In this document: positions 22,301 to 31,400 of the stretch, one piece after another
Layout: the number at the start of each line of letters is the position of its first letter
Numbering within the stretch: the stretch's first letter is position 1
Source: Brienomyrus brachyistius
Lineage: Eukaryota > Chordata > Actinopteri > Osteoglossiformes > Mormyridae
Direction: 5' to 3'
Assembly: GCF_023856365.1 (NCBI RefSeq)
Contig: NC_064541.1
Coordinates: 20,107,214 to 20,171,213 of the forward strand
DNA: 64,000 nucleotides
Made by a program: the position numbers and the translations under genes
The notes under the pieces: model-generated
Databases searched by the model: none
What the model was told of the DNA's origin: nothing
The model's input: the letters and a program-made list of their open reading frames with translations, nothing else

Positions 22301-22661
22301 AAAAGGTCAGACTCATTTACACATTTTGGAAGAATGCCCAGTGGTGTATTAAATGCATTAGTTTTATGGCACAAAATGTTGTTGAGTAAACCTCCCATTA
22401 GCGGCCTACTGAGATTTGAGAATCCCGCATCTCACACAAAGCTGCTGTCTGTCCACTGAGCAGATCGTGCAGCAGGCCCTGGACAAGGCGCGGCTCGGTC
22501 GCACCTGTGTGGTCATCGCCCACCGTCTGTCCACCATCCAGAACGCAGACATCATCGCCGTCATCCAGAATGGAAGGGTGGTCGAACAAGGAACGCACAG
22601 CCAACTCATGCAGAGGGAGGGGGCCTATTATGCCCTAGTAAATGCCCAGGTGTCTCACTGA
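7400..22661 (+). CDS. abcb5: ABCB5-like P-glycoprotein, gene A
   Basis: A full ABC exporter (TMD1-NBD1-linker-TMD2-NBD2), expected in the plasma membrane and, by family, moving amphipathic compounds outward with ATP. Exons: 7400-7533, 9111-9165, 9268-9418, 9940-10024, 10127-10318, 12060-12231, 12389-12513, 12840-13017, 13243-13356, 13454-13564, 14040-14165, 14285-14488, 14691-14861, 15351-15512, 15712-15945, 16670-16822, 16920-17024, 17391-17468, 17587-17670, 19192-19395, 19521-19621, 19907-20047, 20154-20310, 20402-20599, 20770-20976, 22159-22305, 22464-22661. All phases fit and give 1328 aa. Both Walker A motifs, LSGGQ signatures, DEATSALD Walker B motifs and AHRLST switch histidines are intact. 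ABCB5 is favoured by [26 protein letters not shown] and [12 protein letters not shown]1 or ABCB4 cannot be excluded. The start at 7400 replaces a lost ATG and has a weak context (T at -3, G at +4). Confidence 0.85.
8070..8966. repeat. 58-bp minisatellite, intron 2 of gene A
   Basis: About 15 head-to-tail copies of a 58-bp unit containing CTAGGGTCTGTATGGAGG and CTCATGGATGTATGATTC. Units differ by a few bases, such as GATACAGA versus GATGCAGA. The same array is in B with about 5 units and in C with about 7, always just before exon 3. Confidence 0.95.
9472..9780. repeat. Insert in intron 4 of gene A, possible DNA-transposon relic
   Basis: This roughly 300-base AT-rich piece begins with GGGCTGTCACTATCAATTAT. 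It is absent from intron 4 of B and C, where the flanking sequence is continuous. The opening resembles a class of short hAT-like fish repeats, but I see no clear second end or target duplication. Confidence 0.35.
10351..11116. mobile_element. Non-autonomous DNA transposon with inverted ends, intron 6 of A
   Basis: The left end has ACAGTCAGTCCTGCTACAAC and the right end its near-perfect inverse, ending in GGACTGACCGT. GTAT stands on both sides and may be the target duplication. In B and C the intron runs straight through this point, so the insert is specific to A. It has no ORF of note and I cannot assign a superfamily. Confidence 0.65.
11350..11705 (+). repeat. SINE-like repeat, intron 6 of gene A
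   Basis: It shows the SINE body order CCTCCCACAGTCCAAAG, then ATTGCCCATAGT, a GTGTGTGT stretch and CCAGGGTGTACTGCAGG, ending in GATGGATG. A trimmed tail of the same repeat remains in intron 6 of B near 30965-31060. It is diverged, so the 5' limit is approximate. Confidence 0.5.
13454..15512 (+). CDS. abcb5: Gene A exons coding NBD1
   Basis: Five exons, 13454-15512, code the first ATP-binding domain. In order: the A-loop tyrosine in SYPSRKDV; Walker [10 protein letters not shown] from 14094; the Q-loop in [13 protein letters not shown]; the signature LSGGQ and Walker [13 protein letters not shown] in exon 14; and the switch histidine in IIIAHRLST in exon 15. The catalytic glutamate after the Walker B aspartate is present, so this domain should hydrolyse ATP. 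Exons 12-15 are almost the same in A, B and C. Confidence 0.9.
13796..14020. repeat. GATGGT microsatellite next to exon 12 of gene A
   Basis: About 225 bases of GATGGT/GATGAT repeats, ending about 20 bases before the exon 12 acceptor. They leave only a short pyrimidine stretch (TCTTTGATTCCCCC) at the splice site. The length differs between the copies: about 60 bases in B and about 185 in C. The long open frames across it are a result of the repeat. Confidence 0.95.
15712..15945 (+). CDS. abcb5: Gene A linker exon
   Basis: This 78-residue exon codes the linker between NBD1 and TMD2. It is acidic and serine-rich at first ([22 protein letters not shown]). It then turns basic, with [12 protein letters not shown], a consensus-type site for basophilic kinases such as PKA or PKC, and a run of five lysines. 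Linkers of P-glycoproteins are known phosphorylation regions; its use here is inferred. Confidence 0.85.
16024..16215. repeat. 66-bp tandem repeat, intron 16 of gene A
   Basis: Nearly three copies of a 66-bp unit containing AAAAAGCCGTAATGTTCC and AACAGAGTGGCTG. It is not present in intron 16 of B or C. Confidence 0.9.
16339..16538. mobile_element. hAT-Charlie-like palindromic MITE, intron 16 of gene A
   Basis: A 200-bp fold-back element. It starts CAGTGCTTCTCA and ends with the exact inverse TGAGAAGCACTG, and the inverted similarity extends roughly 65 bases inward. The flanks AGTTAAAC and GGTTAAAA fit an 8-bp duplication with two changes. The CAGTG ends and 8-bp target site point to the hAT superfamily. 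Intron 16 of B and C lacks it. Confidence 0.85.
17872..18400. repeat. hAT-like MITE fragments, intron 20 of gene A
   Basis: At 17872 the sequence begins CAGTGATGGAAAAAGTACTC and continues with the repeated AAGTA pieces of a common fish hAT-type MITE, to about 18026. The other end is missing. A second AT-rich fragment ends near 18366 with CATGCAGCCCTGC, another typical repeat end. B has different sequence in this intron. Confidence 0.5.
20402..22661 (+). CDS. abcb5: Gene A exons coding NBD2 and C-terminus
   Basis: Four exons, 20402-20599, 20770-20976, 22159-22305 and 22464-22661, code the second ATP-binding domain. The aromatic A-loop is in FMYPTRRNV, Walker A is GGSGCGKST, the Q-loop lies in [13 protein letters not shown], then [17 protein letters not shown] and VVIAHRLST. 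The frame ends with NAQVSH and TGA at 22659. Exon 27 uses a weak donor (GTCAGA). These exons and their introns differ from those of B by only about one base in a hundred. Confidence 0.9.
21155..21542. repeat. Two SINE-type fragments in intron 26 of gene A
   Basis: The first (about 21155-21270) begins CTCCATGAGACATAG and matches the repeat at 24171-24382. The second (about 21420-21542) follows a G run and carries GAGGAAACCCCACGACGACA and a tRNA-like ACTTGAACCCTCATC head, matching the right half of the SINE at 37886-38248. Both are also in intron 26 of B, so they predate the A/B duplication. Confidence 0.6.
21574..21956 (-). repeat. LTR-like block in intron 26 of gene A (tentative)
   Basis: Read on the minus strand it begins TGTCATGCG, has a TATA-like TTAAATAT and an AGTAAA signal, and ends in ACA, as a short LTR would. 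I find no target duplication. The same block is in B at about 47513-47896. It could be a relative of the solo LTRs described below. Confidence 0.3.
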
Positions 22662-25600
22662 GACAATGATTCAAGATACAGGCATTCCCTGACATACAGA
22701 CTCATACAACTCATACTTATGAGTGGACTGCCATGAAGACTATTATGTAAAAAAATTTAAGTTAAATACAATGGTTCATTATGAGAGAGACACACTACTT
22801 TGTGACGCTCATGAAAACATTACAGTACTGCACGTTGTTACTTTTGTCATTGTTTATTTTTAAGTTGTTTCATATGCACTGAAAGGCAAAATATACTCTA
22901 AGGCAAACATTTGACTGGTACAAAATAAGAACTGTATGTGTCTGTTCTAGCTTACCCAGAAATTCAACATAGAGACAGACTTAAGGGACGTATCTCATTT
23001 GTACCCAGGTAACTGCCTATACAAGAGTTGTCATGTGCAGAGTAGTAAGTTCCAGGATGAAGTGAAAGTTTTACTTTACATCTCCTTCCGGTAAGATGAA
23101 GTAAGTACAGATTAAGGTGTATGTGCAGTAACACAGGAAATACAATTATCACAATAAATATGTAGACATGGTGTGATGTAACATATATATCTAGAGGTGA
23201 GATGGGTGCCCCCCCCCCACCCCTTGGACACCAGTTTGCCAGGCGATTACACTTTGCCTTAGAGAAGGTGCCGGCAGTGATGCTCGCCTAGGGCCCCACA
23301 ACGGCTAGGACCGGTACTGAGTGCAGTGTAAACATGTGACCAATGTAAGAGAAAGCGGTAGGTTAGGTGTTTGGGGCCCGTATTACAATGCCGGCTTTCT
23401 TGCTTCGCCAGATAATTTGTCAAATTGAAGGTAGTCTGGGCTAAATGTACATGAATGAAGATAAAGTCCATTTAAGTTTCACCTTAAACCTTTAAAAGTT
23501 GTCGGGCTAAGCAACAAATCCAGCACTTTGTAGCAACAAAGTCTAGCTGTATACTTGAGAAGTCAAAGGGTTTTGCTACACCAGCAATCAACAAGCAAAA
23601 AAACAGGAATGGGGAAGAAAACAAAGGTAAACTAACATAACCTTCCCAGCTGTGGAGGTTACTATCCATAGAGTAAAAATAACTCAAACTGCAAGATTAA
23701 ACGAAAGTCTTCCGGATACTAACTACTCTACTTCACCTATCAACAAACTAACGGCATAAAGAAATAGCAAAAGCTCTTTCATTATCACCTTATTACACTG
23801 GTCAAACAGACAAAATAAACAGAATATCAACAGCAGGTTTAACACATTCTAGCCAGTCCAGTCTACCATAATACAAGCATATATGTCATCTGAATCATAC
23901 AAGCGTGATGGTTACTGATCTTCAGACCCTGTATCTCGCACAAGAAGTAGTGATCCTGGCTCTTAACTGTTACATGAACACTGCATGAATCAGAACAGAA
24001 ATCTAAATAGTTTACCGATATTTTATTTATATCCATGGGCAAACATGTAGGTTTGGTTTCAACACTGGGAGGGACCAAATCAGCCCCAACCCTCCTGCCT
24101 CCCTGAAGACAGACGGTACCCCCACATTGTCGGTGGAGACATGTCCTTCCCTCACATACCCAAATCTATGCTTCTCTCCATGAGACACACACACATGTGA
24201 CAGAAAACTTAAGGGTGACACTGCAGGATCGGTCACTGGCCAGTGCTCTTCAAGCAATTGCTCAAGGCCCGAGAGCCGCCCTGGGATTCGATCATGTGAC
24301 CTTCCTGAGCCCTAACCCGCTGCCCCCCATGTAAACACCATTTAAAATGGGCGGGGCGGGGAGGGGAGCAGGCTGGGGCCAGTTGTTCTGTTAGGAGGGC
24401 CTTTCACCCACTTAAGTGACTCGACCATCCGCCACACCCACGTGAAGAGTCCGTCAAGGAAATGTACTAACATTTGTGTTACGCCTGTTCCCAGTGCACA
24501 GGATTTTAGCCCACATATGTGAATGTAAATAATAACAGTAATGATAATAATACATTTATTTCAGACCGAAGCAGTGTACATATTTAGGGGAGCCACAAGG
24601 GGGCACCAAATGCATATTGTTAGAAAAGGATAAAACAATTACACAATTTTTTATCTTACACTCATGCAAATATAAAGTTCACTCGCTATTACATATAGAA
24701 GGTCAATATATACATCAACCATTTTGGAAGTAAATCTATTACATATTTATGTTTTGCTAGATTAAATGACATTCTTGTGTTGTATGATTGCATTGAATTG
24801 CTTTGAATAGAACTGAATTCCTATTCTTACTGTCATTCCAATTCAGCATCTTAAATGGTTGTGATCAAGCCAGTTCAAAATCCAACTTATGAATGGAATT
24901 TCGCATAATTCACTAATTCTGAACAACCTTGCTAGGCTACATAATGAACTATCCAATCAAACTCGCTATGTGAATCACCCCTCATGACCAGCAATGTCAG
25001 AGAATTGTGCAAGTCAACAGAAGACAGCATTTGAGACCATGCCCTCCTGGAAGCAAAGGTCCTTTTGTGGCTCGTCATGAATCCCTTCCATCTCGGTAAT
25101 GAACAATTCGGAGAGGATTCCAGGCTCGCCTGGGCTGAAATAAAGAGCGGAAATGAACACAGCAGGATTTTGCCCTCAGTGCACCGGGCAGCTTCTCACA
25201 GCTCTCTGCTTCTACGCCACTGGTGGGTTCCTGCAGATCTACAGATGCACATGGCCTCAGCAGGGCTGCTGTGTCCTGCATCTGTGTATTGATCACATTT
25301 CTGTGCTCACAACTACATACAGTTTCCAGCAGGAGGGGATGCCTTACATAACATTAAAATAGGTTTTCATGTCAATGCAGACATACTTGGCATTGTAGGT
25401 GCCAGTCCATGAATCCCACCTGTGCCTGGGTTCTTGGCACTAGGCCTAAACGTCCAGGTGATATGCAGCCATCGAGGACATTTTACAGACATTGTCACCA
25501 AGTGGCCTGAGTGCACAGGATGCTTATATCTGGTCCAGTTTTGGGGTGAGTCAGGTGGCAAAAGATGGTATATTTGCTGGTAACTGGTTATTGGGAGACA

Positions 25601-26600
25601 TCAGGTACACAGAATACATGCTGATTCCAGTGATGAAGCCCAAACCGTGGCTGAGGGAAGCTATAACCTCATGGTACAGAGTTGGACTCTGAGGAACGTT
25701 TCTGTACTATTGATGGTACATTAATGCTCTTTGTACCTTTGGGGATGTTCCATTTCTGTACCTTAAAAGGTACAATTACAAGGGTTTTCACATTTGCATG
25801 TCAATGGAAGCCCGTTTCTGCCAACTGGAGTAGAAAAAAACATGTTTATCTCAGAGTTCTGACTTACAAGCTCGAACTTTTGACTTAATATCTGAGAATT
25901 CAGACTTATTACAACGAAGTTGTGATTTTTTTCCCCCTCGCAATTCTTACTTCATTTCTCGTAATTCTAAGTTCTTTTCTATCAAACAGAAAGTAGCCGC
26001 ATCGATCCATCACTTCTGCTCCAGCTTTAATCGTTCAATGTACCGCCCGTACAGTAGCAGACAGCAGCGAAGGCTACAATGGCTGTGTCTGCTCTGTCTT
26101 TAATCTAAATCTGGGTAAGTGAATATGCTATAAAAATAGGCTATAATAAATAACAATTTATCAAATGTAATTGCACAAATGTATTAAAGTCAAAAGTGAA
26201 TCAAAATTGTAGATGGTGTTGTAGTACGCCGACTCCACCGGGTCCATAGATGAGAAGAGATCACCTGGAGGCGTGGATGAGTTGTCCAATAACCTTTTAT
26301 TCCATTTTTTTATTCCATCAGATCGATCTGGGAACCCTGCGACACACCGTGTTCCAGCAGAGTTCGACTTCCTTACTATTCATGTGTGTCTTATACCCCT
26401 CTACAAGCAGCCCCTGCCCTTGTCTTTTCCACTTTCTGGCAATTTCGCCTTATCTGGTACACCATGTTGTTCGGTACGTTATCCTTACTCCTCCGTAAAA
26501 CTACCACAGCCTACGTCAATAGGTTAATTTTGGTACGCACAGAGCCTCCCTACGTGTCCTTGTTCCCCTGCAGATATTGCTCTCCACACTGTGATTCACT
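22662..26600. other. Spacer 1: 3' region of gene A and intergenic sequence
   Basis: A polyadenylation signal AATAAA lies at 23153-23158, about 490 bases after the stop, so the 3' UTR probably ends nearby. I find no other gene. The whole segment is repeated after gene B (48598-52430) with few changes. The ORFs of 60-80 codons in it are simply shared through that duplication and carry no known domain. Confidence 0.6.
24171..24382 (-). repeat. SINE-like segment present in spacer 1 only
   Basis: The piece starting CTTCTCTCCATGAGACAC includes a tRNA-like GATTCGATCATGTG portion and is related to 21155-21270. In spacer 2 it is cleanly missing: CAAATCTATG at 50211 joins directly to TTGTTCTGTTAGG. 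The missing length is 212 bases. Confidence 0.6.
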
Positions 26601-26634
26601 GTGATGCAAGAGCAGCTTCGGATTAATGTGTTGA

Positions 26635-26794
26635 GTTCACATACCGTCCTCGGCTTGTTCACAAACCATATCTGAATGTTAATTAGCATGGCGCCGCCTT
26701 CATGTGTAGGTGAAGGGACAGCTGTGATTCTAACAAGAGACACACGACAATACAGTAAGAATGTTATGTGTCAAATGACAGCAGTATATATATA
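26635..26794 (+). promoter_or_regulatory. Promoter of gene B
   Basis: A TATATATATA box lies at 26785-26794, with the conserved AGTTCA...TTGTTCAC pair and the ATTAGCATGGCGCCGCC block upstream. In place of the CRE seen in promoter A it has ATGTGTCA. Layout and sequence match promoter C closely. Confidence 0.6.
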
Positions 26795-26814
26795 CAAGAG
26801 CCGCGATTTCCCAG

Positions 26815-26896
26815 TGTTATTGTCAAACCTTAGAAACGACGCTTCGTACTGTGAAATTTCGCTGCCTGCAACACCGGTCATCCGTCGGCGTTCTGT
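26815..26896 (+). other. Gene B non-coding leader exon (predicted)
   Basis: The segment from the expected start after the TATA box to the GTAAGT donor at 26897. Close to the same in C. The next exon (28394-28481) carries the start codon at its 3' end. Confidence 0.5.
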
Positions 26897-28393
26897 GTAA
26901 GTTTTCATACTTTTCCACTTGTTTGTCTTATATAAAAGCCTATTTTAGTTTTACAGTAATGAATTTTTCACCACATGAAATCCGACTGACATTACAATCG
27001 CTCTATGTATAATGTCAGTATGTGAAGGACTTTCAGTATTTAAATTTTAAAATAAAAACCTACTATAGCGGATTTCCTACGGATTTATTTTTTCGGTTTT
27101 AGTGACCGGTGTTCTAATGGAGTTAGTTTGACACATATATTACATATATTGTGACAATTTATCGCGCATATTTTATTTTTTGATGATTTTTCAATAGTCT
27201 CACTTTATCAAAAGAATTTGTAAAAGTGAGACAGCATCGTTTGGAAAATCTGGGACAGTCATATAAGTTACTTTAAACGATCAGAGACAAGTGGTTCCAC
27301 AAACGTTGTGCTGAGCGTAACGATGTAATTGATGATGTTTATGCCCTCAGTAGCATGATTTTCGTACTTTTATACATTACTGCTCCACTATTTTTCTGAA
27401 ACTGGCATAATTTGTTCTAAATTCCATTTTTATTCAATGCGTTTGGATTAACATACAAACTGCTCTCTGTAACCATTAATGAGGTTATAGATTGTTGACT
27501 AGTTGTCAGGTTTACTTTAATGAATTACTGTCCTGCATTTAGCCAACTTTACATTTGTATTTAGACCAGTTTTATTCCAATGCATTTGATTCATTCAGTT
27601 CTCTCAAATACAACCGGTAATTTGTGCAAAATCACTAAACACAAGGTCAATATGAGATGCGGCAGAACATTTGGGGTGATTTTTTAAAGTAATGAAATGT
27701 GAAACAGACCCCCTACAAATGCACACACACACACACATTGAAAATTACCGAATGAAATTAAACATAATATATTAAAGCCAATGATGCGTTCTTTCATGGG
27801 GACAAAATGTCTAGCAGCCCCCGCCCCCCCCCGTTCCAGATTTCGAGCTAAATTGTCCCACATCACAATATGCAAACTTAAAAAGTATTATAATACTAGG
27901 AACACTAAAAGCGGTGGCATGATGTCTAGGGGAGTGATATCCACATATTTTTCTTTTCATATAGGAAGAAACCACCTTTAAAATGTGAAAGAGATCTCAT
28001 CTGCCGATCTAAATGGCGGTGCAGTGTTGCAATAAATCACAGTCACAAAAGCAAGAAGCGTCTCAGATTACCCTAATTCGCATATTATCCTAATTCCCTG
28101 AGTACCCTTATTCCCAGAATACCCTAATTCCCAGATTACCCTAATTCACCGGAAATAAAAACCTTATTTAGTGGTGTTCAGCCTCCCTAGAATTATTTAG
28201 CAATATGTCCTGTATTTTTGTGTACATTACATATCCTGGCTCAGCAAATTTTATTGTGGTGGCCCGTTTATACATGTCAGTATGACATGTCAGTATGACA
28301 TTTGATGTCATTTTGATGCTTTTTATCCAAAGCGACGTACAGACCTAAGGGTTGCCGTTTGCTCCCCAAGAACAAATACGTTTCCTCTGTCAG
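26897..28393. other. Gene B first intron
   Basis: AT-rich intron, nearly the same as that of gene C apart from two inserts in C. It has a CA repeat at 27721-27736 and a short piece near 28310-28350 resembling the inverted tail of a fish SINE (ATCCAAAGCGACGTACAG). It also holds a degenerate array of TACCCTAATTC units at about 28065-28146. No gene seen. Confidence 0.5.
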
Positions 28394-28468
28394 TCAATTT
28401 CAGGGGTTTAATTACAAAGATAAAAGGAAAAAAGCCACAACACGGACGAAGAAGCTGTACCAGACACA

Positions 28469-31400
28469 ATGTCCGGAGAAGGTATTTTTTTTACTTTGAT
28501 TTACAAAATACACAATGATCTGAAAATGTTAATCGCCTGTGTCTGTAATATTTTAATGGGTTAACAGAGTAATTAATTTTGAAGTTGCCGGGATCTGTGA
28601 TTGACAAGGTATGTGGTTATTGAAAAACATGCCGATTCCCCTCTTTAGTTTCTCAGGACGCGCTGTACGCGAATTCCTATATCAACGATGCCTTTGTGGA
28701 AGACGAGAAACGCAGAGAGGATGAGATGGACCCCCCACCTCCGGAGGAGCCAACTCCAGCGTCAAATAAAAATGGATTGTTTAGGTAAACGGAGATGAGC
28801 AATTTTCACTGACATGAAGCAATTCCTGACAATCTCCGTTTGCGTTGTTTGAACAGAAAAGGAAATGCTCTTCTCTATATAATTTAAATTTTAGGGAAAT
28901 GTAAAATACAATTTTAATTAAAATCAGGGCTACTGTGTGAGTAATGGGGCGTTTCATTTTAACTGCTGTCTTTAAAATTTAAGGTCACTGGATAAAACAA
29001 AATTATCAGAACTCATCTGATAGAGAGGTTTAAATAATATGATGCAAAAATAACAGGATAAATTATATTGTCCATAGTAGAGGTTGCAGTTAATCAGTTG
29101 TTTGAGAGCTTCCCAAGTGCTATTGTGAGAATGTCTCGGTTTGGGAAAAAATTAGTCAGTGGATCTTAGCCCATTTAAAGTGAGAGAGTTTGCTCATGGA
29201 TGTATGATTCTCAGATGCAGACTAGGGTCTATATGGAGGTATTCTGTCAGCTCATGGATGTATGATTCTCAGATGCAGACTAGGGTCTGTATGGAGGTAT
29301 TCTGTCAGCTCATGGATGTATGAATCTCAGATACAGACTAGGGTCTATATGGAGGTATTCTGTCAGCTCATGGATGTACGATTCTCAGATGCAGACTAGG
29401 GTCTGTATGGAGGTATTCTGTCAGCTCATGGATGTATGATTCTCAGATACAGCCTAGGGTCTGTATGGAGGTATTCTGTCAGCTCATGCTGGTCCAGAGA
29501 CCCATCAGTCGCTTTATGCTGGTGTTCCCTTCACTTAGCCATCTGCCCATATACTGCATGTATAGGTGGAGAGGAATGAGGCCTGTTTCCTTCGTTGCTT
29601 TGTAACGTTCTCCTCCTTTCTTCCTCTAGAAGAAAAAGAAAGAAACCAAAGGAACCAGTGAAGCTGGTTGGATTTTTCCAATTAGTAAGCAAACAATTTT
29701 GTGGGATTCCATTAAATTATGTAAAATGGATATTTCAGAAAAAAAGAATGTCTGTAATAATATATTTTGTTTCCTATTTTACCACAGTACCGCTTTGCCA
29801 AACCTCTGGATATTATTTTAATGATTGTGGGGTTACTCTGTGCCGCTGCCAATGGGGTCGCTCTGCCACTCATGAGTGTGATTTTTGGCCAGATGACAGA
29901 CAGCTTTGTCCAGAGTGGTCAAGCCTTAAACGTTTCAGGTGGGAATTTATGGGAACCTGCCTGTAGGCCACAGCTGATGATGCATGCATGGATAAAGAAT
30001 ATTGATTTCAGAGTGAATTTGACATTTTCCTTGTGCCAGTCTTATACTTGGCTGCAGAAATTTCTGTTTCAATGAGTAATGTCATAGTTTTTATGCCGAA
30101 CGTGATGCCCAATATCTGTTTGTCTTCTTTCAGTCTTAGGCAACGTTACTCCCAGTTATGCCAGCTCTGCCAATTGTCCTACCATGCCTGGAGTGGATAT
30201 CGAAACTTTAATGACCAAGTAAGTGTTCTTGATGAATCTTATTTGTGCATTCAGAGCTACTGTCAGGTGAAGGATCTTCACAGACGTAATATAAAACTTT
30301 GTTGCATATTCCATTCACAGTCGTGCCTATTACTTTGTGGGGATTGGAGTAGCAGTACTCATCCTTGGAACATCTCAAGTCACGCTTTTCCTGCTGGCAG
30401 CTACCAGACAGACAAAAAGGATCCGTGAGAGATACTTCCATTCAGTGATCCACCAGCAAATGGGATGGTTTGACACACATCAGATCGGAGTGCTAATTAC
30501 CAGACTGACAGAGTGAGTATATCTGGATACTAGGCTGGTGGTATGTATTGGGTGAACAGATTAATTGTAATACAGCGAAAAGTGGCTAATTGCCGTGACC
30601 GAAATTTGAGTCGCGATCCACAGGTTGAGAATCATTATGAAGTGCCCATCTAGTAGAGAGAATGTGATGCAGTGTCCTATAAGGTGCCCTTGCAGTGGTC
30701 TAACAACCTCAATGGGTACCCTTCCAATGGAAAAGGGGGCTGTTATCAAGTGCCCATATAGTGGAGAGAATGTGACACAGTATCCTATAAGGTGCCCTTG
30801 CAGTGGTCTAAGCGACCCCTCTATGTACCCTTCCAATGGAATAGGCTGCTGTTATGAAGTGCCCATCTAGTATAGAGAATGTGACACAGTGTCCTATAAG
30901 GTTCCCTTGCAGTGGTCTAATGGAATAGGCTGCTGTTATGTTCTCATATTATAGTGCATGACCATCCAGGGTGTACTGGAGGTGAGCCCTCTGCTGCCTT
31001 AAATAGGCACAGGACCCTCCCCCCAATCCTGACCAGGATATGTAGATAGAAGATGGAGATATATTCAAGAACTGTTTCATCATATTTTCTTGTAAAAATA
31101 TGTTATTGCTAACTCTCTTTTCTTCATAATGAAAACACTGAACTATTAAAGGTTTAAAATAGCATATGTATACATGGCATCATAGAACTAGAATTAGAAC
31201 TAGAGATACCCAGGATAATTTTCCTACTTTGGAATTTATTGCCATTTTATTGTCATTTAGTGATATTAACACAATCAACGATGGGCTGGGAGACAAGATC
31301 TGTTTATTCGTGCAGCTTTTCTGCACATTCATTGCTGGCCTCATCATTGGGTTCGTCAATGGCTGGAAGCTGACCCTTGTCATCCTAGCAGTCAGTCCTC

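Noticed and set aside
7400..22661. Gene A as a pseudogene because of the missing first ATG
   Set aside because: All 27 remaining exons keep frame, splice sites and catalytic motifs, and a substitute ATG is in frame at 7400.
25065..25900. Short ORFs shared by spacers 1 and 2 (for example 25153-25362 and 50978-51187)
   Set aside because: Their conservation is simply the recent duplication. They have no domain, and neighbouring non-coding sequence is equally conserved.
28065..28146. Telomere-like TACCCTAATTC repeats (also 54035-54120)
   Set aside because: Units are irregular, 15-18 bases long and never a pure CCCTAA array. More likely an ordinary degenerate tandem repeat.
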